Position numbers and translations under genes: made by a program
Part shown: piece after piece, positions 29,048 through 38,732 of the stretch
Position numbering within the stretch: position 1 is the stretch's first letter
Layout of the letters: each line of letters begins with the position of its first letter
Assembly (NCBI GenBank): GCA_963697355.1
Contig: CAVONV010000002.1
Span: 124,001-188,000, forward strand
From: CAVONV01 sp963697355
GTDB taxonomy: Bacteria > Acidobacteriota > Vicinamibacteria > Marinacidobacterales > DATDRI01
Length of the DNA stretch: 64,000 bases
Direction: 5' to 3'
Notes under the pieces: generated by a model
Database searches by the model: none
What the model saw: only the letters and a program-made list of their open reading frames with translations
Told to the model about the DNA's origin: nothing

Positions 29048-29457
29048 CCCTGAGGGATGGGGCGGAATGGCTTTCTGTTCTCCAGCTTGAACGCCACAAT
29101 TGACTTTTCCTATTGACAGAAACCCTACTGGTGCCCACATTGAGGTTATTGGAGGACCTAGAATCTCCAACAATGAGGTCAGGCAGCGAAGTCTAGCTCC
29201 GGGTTGGTGCCAAGGGCCGTCCCCGCGGGTCACACTTTCGTTGATCACAACCTCGACTATTCAAGCCAATACACACCATTGAGAGCGACCTGCGTCTGGT
29301 CCATGGGCACGCGGTGAACGTGACCAAGCCGTCAGACTGTCTGGTACAGGATCACTGTGTTCGATTGGGCTCGCACTTCTGGATCATTTGAGCCCAGATT
29401 GCCTGAGAGGAATCGAGACTCTCGGGTGGATAAGCGCGCAGAAACGAGGAGCAGACC
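29048..29457. other. intergenic region without recognised features
   Basis: About 410 bases between the S46 peptidase and a lipoprotein gene. No coding frame, relic or strong palindrome was recognised; it presumably holds the promoter of the downstream lipoprotein gene. Confidence 0.5.
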
Positions 29458-30546
29458 ATGAGATATCTATGCGTTATCTTTTTCGTCCCAGTGTTCGTGA
29501 TCGCAGGAGCATGCAGTCATGACGACGTTGGTCCGACGAGTGCCAACCTGACCACGACGCCTTCGGGTGATCTGTCACAGTCCCTGGCCCAACTGGACCC
29601 GAGATTTGCTTCGACCGGCTTCGTGATCTTTACGGATCGCGATCTCTTTGAATCGTATTTGGGCTCTGGAGCCGTTCAGACTGTATCTCAAGATACGTCT
29701 CTTGCTGGGAACGATATCGGTGGTGGAACCTACCAGTTGGATAGGGGCGCGGTCTCGATCCAAATGCAGGGGCCGGCGTTTTACGGAAACGTCGGTGGCG
29801 TGGATGTTTTGAGCAAGGGCGTTCCGGTCGAGGTGTCGTTTCTCTCGCGAGCCGAAGGCGTAGGGATGGCCGTCGCACAGCTGTCTAAAGTCGAGGTGTC
29901 CGTCACCGACGAAGACGCGTTTGCGCGGACGATCCATTCTTTCAGCAACGGAGGACCTGGATTCTTGGGATTTCTTGCCCAGTCGGGCATTGGTATCTCC
30001 AATGTCACATTTTCCGATCCGAATCCAAACGACAGCGTCACACCCATTACGAATATTGGTGATATCACCTTTGGCCGTTCGGTCAAGGCGATGCCCAGTT
30101 TCCCTTTCGGCTGTGACATCTTGGCATCGCGGACTCCGACGGTACAGGTGGAAGTCCAAGGGAGCCAGGTCAACGTGACCGCCACCGCCCACGGCGTGGG
30201 TATCCCCGGCGAGGTCACTCGCATCTTCAGCACAGTCGAAGGCTCGTTTGGTCGATTCGCGTTCTGGCCCAACGGCAGGCACATTCCTCCCAAAATCACA
30301 TCAGATCTATTTCCCACAATGAACGGGAATGATTTTCCGGTGAGTGCCCACATCAATTACACTCACTCGGACATCACCGGCGCGACCAACGTCCTCGCCA
30401 ATTTGGATTATGAAATGTTGAGTGCCGCGTACGACGATTCCGGTCGTTTGAGTTTGGGAGGCCGCGACGAGCAGGATCGCTTTGTCCCTGGGCAATTCGT
30501 GATTCTTCAATGTGACCGCGGACTCGAATACACGATCAACCCTTGA
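29458..30546 (+). CDS. putative lipoprotein of unknown function
   Basis: A 362-residue exported protein; the signal ends in VFVIAGACS, a lipobox-like sequence with Cys19. The mature protein is beta-rich and Gly/Ser/Asp-rich with few charged helices, consistent with extracellular beta-sandwich domains. Segments such as GGTYQLDRGAVSIQMQG and NITFGRSV-type strands suggest two related domains, but I do not recognise a family. There are two cysteines late in the sequence (FGCDILAS and ILQCDRG) that could pair. It is followed by a good intrinsic terminator, so it is a single-gene unit. Confidence 0.7.
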   Translation: MRYLCVIFFVPVFVIAGACSHDDVGPTSANLTTTPSGDLSQSLAQLDPRFASTGFVIFTDRDLFESYLGSGAVQTVSQDTSLAGNDIGGGTYQLDRGAVSIQMQGPAFYGNVGGVDVLSKGVPVEVSFLSRAEGVGMAVAQLSKVEVSVTDEDAFARTIHSFSNGGPGFLGFLAQSGIGISNVTFSDPNPNDSVTPITNIGDITFGRSVKAMPSFPFGCDILASRTPTVQVEVQGSQVNVTATAHGVGIPGEVTRIFSTVEGSFGRFAFWPNGRHIPPKITSDLFPTMNGNDFPVSAHINYTHSDITGATNVLANLDYEMLSAAYDDSGRLSLGGRDEQDRFVPGQFVILQCDRGLEYTINP

Positions 30547-30573
30547 TTCAGCCAACCCTGAGCGTTGGTGGGG

Positions 30574-30607
30574 GGCGGATGGAATGGCGTGTCCGCCTCT
30601 TTTATTT
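30574..30607 (+). terminator. intrinsic terminator
   Basis: GGCGGA (30574-30579) pairs with TCCGCC (30592-30597) and is followed directly by a T-rich run (tcttttattt). It sits 28 bases after the lipoprotein stop. Confidence 0.65.
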
Positions 30608-30635
30608 CCCTCTTCTCGTGAGCGACGAGGTTTCC

Positions 30636-31389
30636 TTATTCGTGACGTAGCGTGGATCCTGGGTCACATCGGGCTGCGCGAAGTGCCGGTCCCATGACCG
30701 CAAGAAATGCAACGCTTGCCAGCAACATCGTCACAAGCAGGAAGGTGGCGAAATCGGAGCTCGTGATCCCATAGACGAGGTTTGCCAGCCCATTCGAGAG
30801 TAACAATGCACCAGCGAGTCCGAGACACGACACCAAGAGCGACAGGCACGAGCCCCTGCCCAGCAGCATTTTCAGAATGTCCGCGGTCCGGGCACCGAGG
30901 ACCGTTCGGATTCCGATCTCATGAGATCGTTGACTAACCGCGTAGGAGACGACACCGTAGATGCCGGCTGTGGCAAGACCGAGAGCTACCAAGGAAAAAT
31001 ATGACAACAAACTGAAAAGGGCATAGCTTGTGGCGAAGTCATCGTAGAGGATCTCTTCCATCGTACGGACGTCGTAGACGGGCAAGTGGGGATCGATGTC
31101 CCACACGGCGCGTCTGACGGTGCTCGTGATGGAAAGAGGATCGGAAGCCGTCCTCGTTACGAGAGCTATGGATGCTCGAGCATTTTGAGCTTGCGGTAGG
31201 TAGATGTGCGGTTCTGGAGGACGATCGGCGTCCGGATTCCTGACATCGCCTACCACACCGACGATTTCGATCCATGAAGCGTCCGAGCTTTCGCTCCCGA
31301 GACGAAAGAGCCAAGGTGAGGACAACGACGACCGTAAAGCCTCTTTCTTTCCAGAGCGTTCTAATGGCGTATTTGAGATCTTGAAGCAC
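30636..31389 (-). pseudogene. ADOP permease collapsed by an internal deletion
   Basis: The first 27 or so codons match an ADOP start (LKYAIRTLWKERGFTVVVVL, then TLAL). The remaining 220 codons, in another frame, match only the last quarter of the family (SWIEIVGVVGDVRN to ALRAARCDPGSTLRHE). About 500 codons between them are missing, and the join near 31310 is out of frame. The C-terminal part still has three clean helices, for example YFSLVALGLATAGIYGVVSY. It cannot encode a working permease. The two intact copies elsewhere in the window show what was lost. Confidence 0.85.
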
Positions 31390-31804
31390 TGCTCCTCCTC
31401 GAGTCTGGGGTCAGTGAGGCCTTGCCCCGCATCTTGTACTACGTATGAGGCGCTCAGAAATTACGGCTGGATACAAAAAGGGCGACTCAGCGGAATCCGC
31501 CGAGTCGCCGCTGACTGAGAAGCGTTTGACACGTTCTGGCGTTGACGAGGTGACACGAATGGCTCGAAGAGCGCGATGACTGCTGACCCGTCTACGCGTT
31601 GGCGATTGTCTCAGGCGAACGGCTACAGCCTGCCTTCGTCCTGTTCTGCAATTCAGACTTCGGCAGGGTCTAGCGGTAGCCTGAGGGCGTTGTCAGACGA
31701 GGCCTCGACGTAGCTCCGCCCTTGATTCACATGTGCGGAGCGAAGGCGGGCTGCTCAACGGATCAGGCGGGGGTACCCACCGGCTATCAAGGCGCCCTGC
31801 TTTG
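31390..31804. other. noncoding region with palindrome and repeat relic
   Basis: It holds a 29-base near-perfect palindrome at 31481-31509 (GGCGACTC…GAGTCGCC, two mismatches). A stretch about 31690-31760 contains GTAGCTCCGC and GCGGAGCGAAGGCGGGC, resembling the dispersed AGGCGGA-ended repeat class. No coding frame is credible. Confidence 0.5.
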
Positions 31805-32698
31805 TTAGTTGGCGTTGTAGGCCATTGCAAAGATCTTGCTCATGTCCTCCAAGGTCGTGGGAGTCGTATTCTCTTGATTGCGTTCTTCTGTACCCTTGAC
31901 GATTCCCTCGTTGAAACCCTTGGACAGCTCGACATAGGTACGCGCCCCGTCTGGCGTGAAGCCTATGCCCTGAAGGGCCTTGTCGGTGTCTTCATAAGAA
32001 AACTGAACGTATTGAAGGTCGTCTTTTCCTATTGCTTTGCCTAGAATGCTCGTGGCTTCCTGCATCGTCAAATCGCGCGGACCGAGGAGCTCTTGGGTCG
32101 ACTGGCCGCTGAAGTCCAGCTTGGACAGGCGCTTAGCCGCGTAGTCACCGATATCCTGAGTCGCGATCATCGCCATGGGGATGTCGCCTTGCATGGCTGT
32201 GCCGTTGATGCCCATCTTCTTAATCGTGTCGATTCCGGCAAAGAGGTTCTCCATGAAAAAGGTGGGCCGCAAATGGAGGATGTCGACACCCTGTAACGTG
32301 TTGAGTCGTTGTTCGACGTCACGGAGTCCTGCAATGGGACCGGTCTTATCCGACAGGTGAGCACCCATGCTGCTCAAAAAGACCACGTGTTTGACGCCGG
32401 CCTTTTCGATGGCGACCGCCAAATGCTCACCCATCTGGTTCTGGTAGGCTCGGAACTTCTCAACCGTGAAGTCGGGTGGGGTCATGGCATAAACCGCGTC
32501 CACTCCCTTGAAAGCTTCAGTTAAGAATGTCTCGTCCTCGATGGATCCCAGGTAGGACTCCGCCCCTTTCTCTACCAGTGGCTCCAATCGTTCCGCGCTT
32601 CGGCCGATAGCTCGGACTTTGTGTCCTTCTTCCAGGAGCTTGCTGGCAATGACTTTGCCGGTGTTTCCCGTCGCTCCGGTGATAGCGTACGTATTCAT
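31805..32698 (-). CDS. NmrA-like NAD(P)-binding protein
   Basis: An atypical short-chain dehydrogenase of 297 residues. The Rossmann start YAITGATGNTGKVIASKLLE has the extended GxxGxxG pattern. RAIGRSAERL follows, where dinucleotide specificity is set, then KHVVFLSSMGAHLSDKTGPI in place of the classical YxxxK site, as in NmrA and azoreductase-type members. The second half (LRPTFFMENLF, ELLGPRDLTMQEATSILGKA) is typical of NAD(P)H-binding family proteins annotated as quinone oxidoreductases or regulators. No partner gene is adjacent. Catalysis is uncertain. Confidence 0.87.
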   Translation of the reverse strand: MNTYAITGATGNTGKVIASKLLEEGHKVRAIGRSAERLEPLVEKGAESYLGSIEDETFLTEAFKGVDAVYAMTPPDFTVEKFRAYQNQMGEHLAVAIEKAGVKHVVFLSSMGAHLSDKTGPIAGLRDVEQRLNTLQGVDILHLRPTFFMENLFAGIDTIKKMGINGTAMQGDIPMAMIATQDIGDYAAKRLSKLDFSGQSTQELLGPRDLTMQEATSILGKAIGKDDLQYVQFSYEDTDKALQGIGFTPDGARTYVELSKGFNEGIVKGTEERNQENTTPTTLEDMSKIFAMAYNAN

Positions 32699-32862
32699 AT
32701 CTATGTTCTCCTATGTCTACTTGTTTGGATGCGTTGTGGTGCTGAAAAGAGTGACCTCATCATTGATGACACTCCGAGAAGAGTCACGCAAGTGAATTCA
32801 CAACCGGAGGTTGCCGAGTGATATTCTTTGAAGGTTGTCGCGAGTGCTGGAAGGGAGGGACA

Positions 32863-33333
32863 ATGCGATTCGCCGAGGTACTATTGCTTTTGATCGCGAC
32901 CTTTTTGGCCGTGAAGAGTGCTGCTACGGAGGAAAAAACCGTGAAGAGAATGACTCCCATTCTCGTCGTCGAAGAGATCGAGCCCTCGATTGGGTTCTGG
33001 GTAGACCGATTGGGTTTCGAGAAGACGATGGAGGTGCCCGAAGGCGACAAATTAGGTTTTGCGGCCTTTGCCAAGGACGGCTTCGAGGTTATGTATCAGA
33101 CACACGCGAGTATCGCGAAGGAAGTCGAGACTGCGGGCTTGAACGAATACCTGAAAGCCGCGCGGAGTCCGAGCGTCCTTTTTATTGAGGTGGAGAGCCT
33201 CGAAGCCATCCGAAAGAACGTCGAAGGTCTCGATATTCTCGTGCCCCATCGAGAAACGTCTTACGGTTCGAAAGAGCTGTGGATGAAGGAGCCCGGCGGA
33301 CACATCATCGGCTTCGCCGAGATGTCGCAATAA
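32863..33333 (+). CDS. exported VOC (glyoxalase-like) protein
   Basis: A 156-residue protein consisting of a signal peptide (FAEVLLLLIATFLAVKSAA) and one VOC-type beta-alpha-beta module pair: MTPILVVEEIEPSIGFWVDR, LGFAAFAKDGFEVMYQTHAS, and the closing ELWMKEPGGHIIGFAEM with the usual late metal Glu context. VOC proteins range from glyoxalases to antibiotic-binding proteins, and export is unusual. Start chosen at ATG 32863, preceded by GGGAGGGA. An open frame extends 45 bases upstream without a better start. Substrate unknown. Confidence 0.8.
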   Translation: MRFAEVLLLLIATFLAVKSAATEEKTVKRMTPILVVEEIEPSIGFWVDRLGFEKTMEVPEGDKLGFAAFAKDGFEVMYQTHASIAKEVETAGLNEYLKAARSPSVLFIEVESLEAIRKNVEGLDILVPHRETSYGSKELWMKEPGGHIIGFAEMSQ

Positions 33334-33393
33334 TGGAGACAGTCCCCGGTCAAGTTGATGTATCCATTGTGTTCCAGTGGGGACTGTCCCCCA
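33334..33393. repeat. paired GGGGAC/GTCCCC palindromic repeats
   Basis: TGGAGACAGTCCCC (33334-33347) and GGGGACTGTCCCCCA (33379-33393) are each nearly palindromic and are reverse complements of one another, so the unit can fold into one long stem or two hairpins. It lies between the convergent VOC and sdhB stops, where it can also serve as a bidirectional terminator. Confidence 0.65.
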
Positions 33394-33394
33394 G

Positions 33395-34206
33395 CTAGAC
33401 CGTCGGTTTGGGGGCTTCGGGGATCTCGGGACGACGCTGGATGCCGGGCGGCTTCTTGGCCAACCCCACGGGCTCGTGTTTCTTGCCGAAGCCTAGGTAA
33501 TCGAGAACGAGCTTGCGCTTCATGAGCTGGATCGCCTTGGCTGGATCCACGCCCTTCGGACATACGCGAGAACACTCGCCCGCGTAGTGGCAGCTCCACG
33601 GCCCCCCTTCTCCGTTCAGGACCTTTTTTCTGTGATCGAAACCGGCGTCGCGACTGTCGGTGTTGTAGCGATGGGCCGCTGCGAGAGGCATGGGGCCTCC
33701 GTAGGCCGATTTCGTCGCCAGCGTGGGGCAAGCTGCCATACAGCAGCCGCACTTGATGCAATAGGAGAACTGTAAGTACGACTCGAGCTCCTCTTGGGAC
33801 TGCCAGTACTCGCCCGTGGGATTCTCTTGTTCCTCCACATCCTCGCGAATGAGGTACGGATGAAGCGCGGTGTGCGTGTCGAACATCGGTGTGAGGTCCG
33901 GCACGAGGTCCTTGATGATATCGAAGTTGGGGAGCGGCGCTACGGTAATCAAGTCGGTTCCCAGCTCGTCGACTTGCGTGTTACAGGCAAGCAAAGCCGT
34001 CCCGTTGACCAACATCCCGCAGGATCCGCAGATCCCCATGCGGCACGATGAGCGCCAGGCCAATGTCGGCGACTGCGCTCTTTGATCTTCCACAGCCCGT
34101 CCAGCACCGTCATGCCTTCCGTAGCCTCGATGCGGTAGTCTTCCCAATGAGGAGCGTCGTCCTTGTCGGGATCGAAGCGGCGAACTCGATAAGTCACTTC
34201 AGCCAC
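33395..34206 (-). pseudogene. sdhB: succinate dehydrogenase iron-sulfur subunit, one frame break
   Basis: Carries electrons from the flavoprotein to quinone through three Fe-S centres. The N-terminal part (VTYRVRRFDPDKDDAPHWED) and the rest lie in different frames, joined near 34095. The [2Fe-2S] motif is RMGICGSCGMLVNGT; the [4Fe-4S] and [3Fe-4S] motifs are YCIKCGCCMAACP and CHYAGECSRVCPKGVDP. All cluster cysteines are present. The start is probably GTG 34204-34206, overlapping the sdhD stop. It is the last gene of sdhA-C-D-B. The single break with intact cysteines argues for a base-call error rather than a dead gene. Confidence 0.82.
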
Positions 34207-34597
34207 AGTAACCCCCTAGACCGTCTGAACCAGTTGGAAAGTTCGCCCAAGCCGCCCAGGTGCCGACGACGAACAAGACGATACCGCCCGAGCAGGAACA
34301 ACCAGTTCACCGCCGTCTTTATGCCTTGAGGTGGACCCAGTTCGAAGATGATGTTGCGCGTTCCGTAGAAGCCGTGAAACAGGGCCGCCCCCAAGAAGAA
34401 TGACGTAGGTGACGGTGAAGAATGACGACTGGGCCTCGTGCGACGACATTCGCCCAATCGATGGGATGTCCTCCGGCTGGGCTGAATATGAGCCCGAGAG
34501 CGGCATCCAGGTGCATGATGGCCATATGGAGGCCGAGAAAAACGAGGATCACGACTCCGGCACCCATGTGCCAGGTCCACATGCCTTGTTCTTTCAT
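34199..34597 (-). pseudogene. sdhD: succinate dehydrogenase membrane anchor subunit D, about three frame breaks
   Basis: Joined across frames, this small membrane protein begins MKEQGMWTWHMGAGVVILVF and LGLHMAIMHLD, with histidines placed as heme ligands. It continues SSFFTVTYVILLG and AALFHGFYGTRNIIFEL, and ends with NWLFLL followed by a helix I recover by adding one base near 34285 (IVLFVVGTWAAWANF). Breaks fall near 34435, 34393 and 34285. The corrected stop at 34199-34201 overlaps the sdhB GTG start, as expected in a tight operon. The naming of C versus D follows gene order only. Confidence 0.65.
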
Positions 34598-34611
34598 GTT
34601 TCGTCCTCCGG

Positions 34612-35054
34612 CTAGTGCCAGACGAAGAAGTCCAGCCCGCCGACGACGACGAGAATGGCCGCGAGGATCATCGCTCCAACCGCGAGTGGACGCTGGAACG
34701 TGAAGGATGTCTGGTATAGGGTAGATCGGCTCGATTGGCGTTTGCCCACACCGATTCCGAGCTCCACCAGAACGAAGTCGGATACCGTTGAACGCATGAA
34801 AGGCAAAGGCGACGAACACCAAGATATTCACCGATGACGAAGAACGTGCCGGCCACGTTCGCCATGGCCTCGGCCCAGGACTCTTCGCCCAGCGCTCGGC
34901 AGGAGGTCACGAAGATGTGAATGACGAAGTAGGCGAACAGTCCGAGCCCGGTGACGCGGTGCAACGTGTAGAGGTATCGCTCGATTCCCCAGCGTCCTCC
35001 GCCGAGCCAGCCCCATATGCCCAAACGGTTGGGATGACCTTTGGCTTTAAGCAT
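34612..35054 (-). pseudogene. sdhC: succinate dehydrogenase cytochrome b subunit, about two frame breaks
   Basis: The membrane anchor of complex II. The N-terminus (GWLGGGRWGIERYLYTLHRV, then TGLGLFAYFVIHIFVT) has the Ser/His-Arg quinone and heme region and the first helix. After a break near 34835 comes LVFVAFAFHAFNGIRL, the second helix with a heme histidine. After another near 34775 comes the last helix, VGAMILAAILVVVGGLDFFV. ATG 35052-35054 has a GGGAGG site and starts 14 bases past the sdhA stop. The corrected length of about 147 residues is normal. Confidence 0.7.
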
Positions 35055-35068
35055 CCTGAGCCTCCCGT

Positions 35069-36797
35069 TTAGTACTTTCGCTCGACCGGCTTCCATGTGT
35101 CGATGGTCACCGGTTTGTAGTCGAGTCGTCGGACCTTGTCTTCTGTGCGCCAAGCGAGGGTATGCTTGAGCCAGTCCTCGTCGTTGCGTGTGTCGAAGTC
35201 CCGCCGGGCATGCGCCCCGCGGGACTCCTGTCGAGCAACGGCACCTGCCACCGTCACCTCGGCAAGATCGAGCAAGTTCTCGAGCTCGAGTGCATGGAAG
35301 AGGTTCGAGTTGTAGACCCGAGACTTGTCGGACGACAGGTGCAGTACTGAATCGCGTTTTGATCTCTCGAATCGTTTCGAGCGCCGCGTGGAGCTTTTCA
35401 CCGGTTCGGAAGACTGCGACTTTGCTATCCATGGTGGCGCGAAGCTCTTTGCGCAGCTCGTAGAGGTTCTCTTTGCCCTCGCGCTGCGAGAAGCTCCGTC
35501 GACGTGCTCCGCAGCGGCTTTGACCTTGCTCTCGGGAAGAGACGGAACCTCGGGCATGCCCTTCAGCTTGTTGGCGATTTCCTCGCCGGCGATGCCACCC
35601 CAGACGAGGCATTCCGCCGTGGAGTTCGAGCCCAGGCGATTGGCCCCGTGCATCGAGACACATGCCGCTTCACCGGCCGCCCAGATACCATCGACGCGCG
35701 TGGCGCCATCGATGTTCGTCTCGATGCCGCCCATCGAGTAGTGGGCAACGGGACGGATCGGAATGGGTTTATCAATGGGATCGATGCCCTACGAACTTCA
35801 TGGCGACTTCTCGGATGAGCGGAAGCCGTGAGTTGATGCGTTCCGCACCCAAGTGCGTCAGGTCGAGGTGTAGGTAATCCAATCCGTCGGGACCTTCGAA
35901 TCCTCGACCTTCCAGGATCTCGGTCGTTTCAGCGCGGGAGACCAGGTCCCGGGGGCCGAGCTCCATCTTCGACGGAGCATACTTCTCCATGAAGCGCTCG
36001 CCGTTGGCGTTACGCAGGTAGCCGCCTTCACCTCGACAACCTTCCGTCATCAGGATGCCCGAAGGGATGAGGCCGGTCGGATGGAACTGGATGAACTCCA
36101 TGTCCTCGAGCGGCAGACCCGCGCGATAGGCCATGGCGAGGCCGTCACCGGTAACGGTTTGTGAGTAGGTCGTGAATCCGTAGAGTGTTCCGGCGCCGCC
36201 CGATGCAATGAGAAGGGCTTTGCCTTGAAGGGTGACCGTCTCTCCCGCTAGGAGCATGAATACCCACGAGGCCCAGCGAAGCGACCGTCCTCGACGAGGA
36301 TGTCGGTGACAAACAGCTCATCGTAGCGGGTAAAGGACTTGTTGTATTTCTGCAGCGTGTCGTAAAGCGTCTGCATCTCGAAGAAAGCCGGTCTTGTCCG
36401 CCGCCAAGGTGGCTCGCGGGTAAGAGTGACCCCCGAAGGGTCGCTGTTCGATGCGGCCGTGCTCGTCTCGCGTCCAGGGGATACCCCAGTGATCGAGCTG
36501 CATGATCTCTTTGGGTGACGTACGCACGAAACGAAAGACGACGTCTTGATCCGCCAGGAAGTCGGAACCTTTGACCGTGTCCCAGGCGTGGAGCTCGATC
36601 GAGTCACCCTCGTCGGTGCGTAGCACGGCGCCCGTTCCACCCTCGGCGCAGACCGAGTGGGCGCGCATGAGTTGCACTTTGGAGACGATGCCGATGTTGA
36701 CTTTGCCGTCGGTGCGACGAGAAATCTCCACGGCTGCTCGCAGGCCGGCGAGACCCGCTCCGAGAATGAGGACGTCATGAGTTAGGTTTTCGGCCAT
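35069..36797 (-). pseudogene. sdhA: succinate dehydrogenase flavoprotein subunit, about five frame breaks
   Basis: Oxidises succinate to fumarate using covalent FAD. Pieces in successive frames cover the whole family: the FAD site VLILGAGLAGLRAAVEIS, the flavin-linking region around SVCAEGGTGA, IEQRPFGGHSYPRATLAADK, MEFIQFHPTGLIPSG, the proton-relay Arg in EGCRGEGGYLRN, RPVAHYSMGGIETN and HGANRLGSNSTAECLVWGG. It ends ITIDTWKPVERKY-like (TIDTWKPVERKY). Breaks fall near 36385, 36255, 35780, 35500 and 35335. Start ATG 36795-36797 follows GAGGAGG. No catalytic residue is lost and no nonsense substitution is needed to explain the breaks, so sequence error is the leading reading. First gene of the operon. 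Confidence 0.82.
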
Positions 36798-37092
36798 ACG
36801 AGTCCTCCTCGATGGTCGGGCAGGATGCAAAGCCCAAGCCATGCAGTGAGTTCCAAGAATTGCACGCCGAACTCACGGGGCTAGAGAAGTTAAGCCCTAA
36901 TGATGATCTTGGGCGCTCTCACGATCGGTTCGAGCTTGGGCGAGGTTCCCCAAGACGCGAGGCTTTTGGCGCTAAACGATCAGAAATAGGTATCCCCCAG
37001 ACGGCTCATTTATTGAGTCAAATGCTTCGGCTCCAATGCTTGGGCTCCGCGAGGTCGTGGAGTACATTGGACGAACGATTCGAGGGCTGAGC

Positions 37093-37890
37093 ATGTCGGA
37101 ACCTGTCCCGTACGATGACTTCGTCGGTATTTATGACATTTGGTGCGAGAGCGCGCCCATTACCAAAGAGAACAAGAAATTCTACGTCGAGCTTTTGAGT
37201 GCTAGCCGCCCACCCGTCGTCGAGCTCGGTGTGGGCAATGGCCGGATTTGCATCGATGTGGCCAAGCGCGGTCAGAGAATCTTCGGGGTCGACTCCTCCG
37301 AAAAAATTCTTGCGCTCACGCGTTCTCGAGCTGAAGAAGCCCGTGTTCTCGACAGGCTCACGCTTCTACGCGCCGATTTCCGGGACTTCGAGCTACCCGC
37401 GCCTGCGGAGCTCATCACGATTCCTTTTCACTCCATCGGCCACCTACTGACAAGCGGCGACAAACAAAGAGCGCTCGCCAACATCCATAGACAACTCGTT
37501 CCCGGTGGAAAACTCGTTTTCGATCACTTCGTCTACGATCCCGACTATCCGGTCCCCATCGGCGTGCCCTTTCTGCGCGCCGAGTACAATGACCCGAGCA
37601 CGGGAAAGAACTGTCACTTGTGGGAGACGGTTCGCCGAGATGCGGAGCGACAAGTGATCCACTTGGTCGTTTGTTCGGAAGAGCTCGATGAGGACGGGGT
37701 CGTAGAGCGACGACGCTACAGTAAGTGCGATCTTTCTTGGATGCATCCAGAAGAGTCTCGTGTGCTTCTCGAAGAGACCGGATTTGAAATCGTAGCCATT
37801 TACGGCGACTTCCATGGCACGCCTTTCGACGAGACCTCTAGGGAGCAGGTCTGGATCGCGAAGAAGCCTCGAGGAGAAAAAACAAGATGA
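37093..37890 (+). CDS. class I SAM-dependent methyltransferase
   Basis: A cytoplasmic protein of 265 residues with a Rossmann methyltransferase core: motif I VVELGVGNGRICIDVAKRG (about 40-58), the ribose-binding acid in GVDSSEKILAL, motif II LRADFRDFELP, and HSIGHLL followed by RQLVPGGKLVFDHFVYD. The C-terminal part matches the Methyltransf_25-like group acting on small molecules or unknown substrates. Start chosen at ATG 37093; the upstream extension has no ribosome site. Its stop overlaps the start of the metallo-hydrolase gene by four bases (ATGA), so they are co-translated. Confidence 0.85.
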   Translation: MSEPVPYDDFVGIYDIWCESAPITKENKKFYVELLSASRPPVVELGVGNGRICIDVAKRGQRIFGVDSSEKILALTRSRAEEARVLDRLTLLRADFRDFELPAPAELITIPFHSIGHLLTSGDKQRALANIHRQLVPGGKLVFDHFVYDPDYPVPIGVPFLRAEYNDPSTGKNCHLWETVRRDAERQVIHLVVCSEELDEDGVVERRRYSKCDLSWMHPEESRVLLEETGFEIVAIYGDFHGTPFDETSREQVWIAKKPRGEKTR

Positions 37891-38669
37891 TCCATCTCGC
37901 CACCATGATGTCAATCCTTCTTTCCACGGCCGCTGCCGGCCAACCAGAGCATCTAAAGGAGAAAGAGGCGGTCATTTGGTATTTGGGCCACAGTGGTTGG
38001 GCTATTGAAACCCAGAGTCGCTTTCTCATTTTCGACTACTGGGAGAGCTCGGGTCCTACCGAGCCCCGAGCGCTGGCCAATGGCCATATCGACCCAACAG
38101 AAATCAAAGACAAGAAAGTTGTGGTCTTCATCTCCCATGGCCACCGCGATCACTTCGATCCTCGCGTCCTCGAGTGGAAGAACACTGTAGCCGACATCAA
38201 ATACATCTTTGGTTGGAAAGCCAAGCAAGGTTCAGACACCATCGAATGCGACTTCGAGCGAGAGGAATTGGAACTCGAGGGATTGAAGATTCGCACTATC
38301 GTGCATGACGCCGATGGAATCCCCGAGTCCGCCTTCCTCGTCGAGCTCGACGGGCTCACCATTTTCCACTCAGGGGATCACGGTAATGGTCCGCCGCCCT
38401 TCAAAGAACATTTCGTCGACAACTTGGACTACGTCGCCAAGGTTGCGCCTTCGATTGACATGATCTTCATCCCTACCTGGGGTGAGGAATCCTTCGTTAT
38501 CAAGAAGCTCGAGCCGAAGTTCACGTTCCCCATGCACGACGTCGGGCGAGAAGATAACTACAAGAAGTTCGCCGAGCGGGCTAGGAAGGAAAAGCTACCG
38601 ACCAAGGTCGTCGCCGCCGAGAAGCAGGGCGATCGCTTCCTATACTCCAACGGCGAGATGAAGGAGTAG
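37887..38669 (+). CDS. exported metallo-beta-lactamase fold hydrolase (UlaG-like)
   Basis: A 260-residue MBL-fold protein with a possible signal segment (MMSILLSTAAAGQ). The opening VIWYLGHSGWAIETQSRFLI, the metal motif SHGHRDHFDPRVL, IFHSGDHGNGPPP and TFPMHDVG give a near-complete dinuclear site of the UlaG/YtnP type (lactonase-like). IFIPTWGEESFVIKK is typical of the family. It is translationally coupled to the methyltransferase gene, suggesting a shared but unknown small-molecule pathway. It is not a true beta-lactamase as far as the motifs show. Confidence 0.85.
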   Translation: MIHLATMMSILLSTAAAGQPEHLKEKEAVIWYLGHSGWAIETQSRFLIFDYWESSGPTEPRALANGHIDPTEIKDKKVVVFISHGHRDHFDPRVLEWKNTVADIKYIFGWKAKQGSDTIECDFEREELELEGLKIRTIVHDADGIPESAFLVELDGLTIFHSGDHGNGPPPFKEHFVDNLDYVAKVAPSIDMIFIPTWGEESFVIKKLEPKFTFPMHDVGREDNYKKFAERARKEKLPTKVVAAEKQGDRFLYSNGEMKE

Positions 38670-38732
38670 CGTCGCACGTTGAGGTCAGACGTGATCGTGC
38701 ACGTGAGAAGTTACTTGCGTTGGTTACAGCAT

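Noticed and set aside
35069..36797. Fumarate reductase instead of succinate dehydrogenase
   Set aside because: Two membrane anchors with heme histidines and the gene order favour succinate dehydrogenase, though the reaction direction cannot be fixed from sequence.
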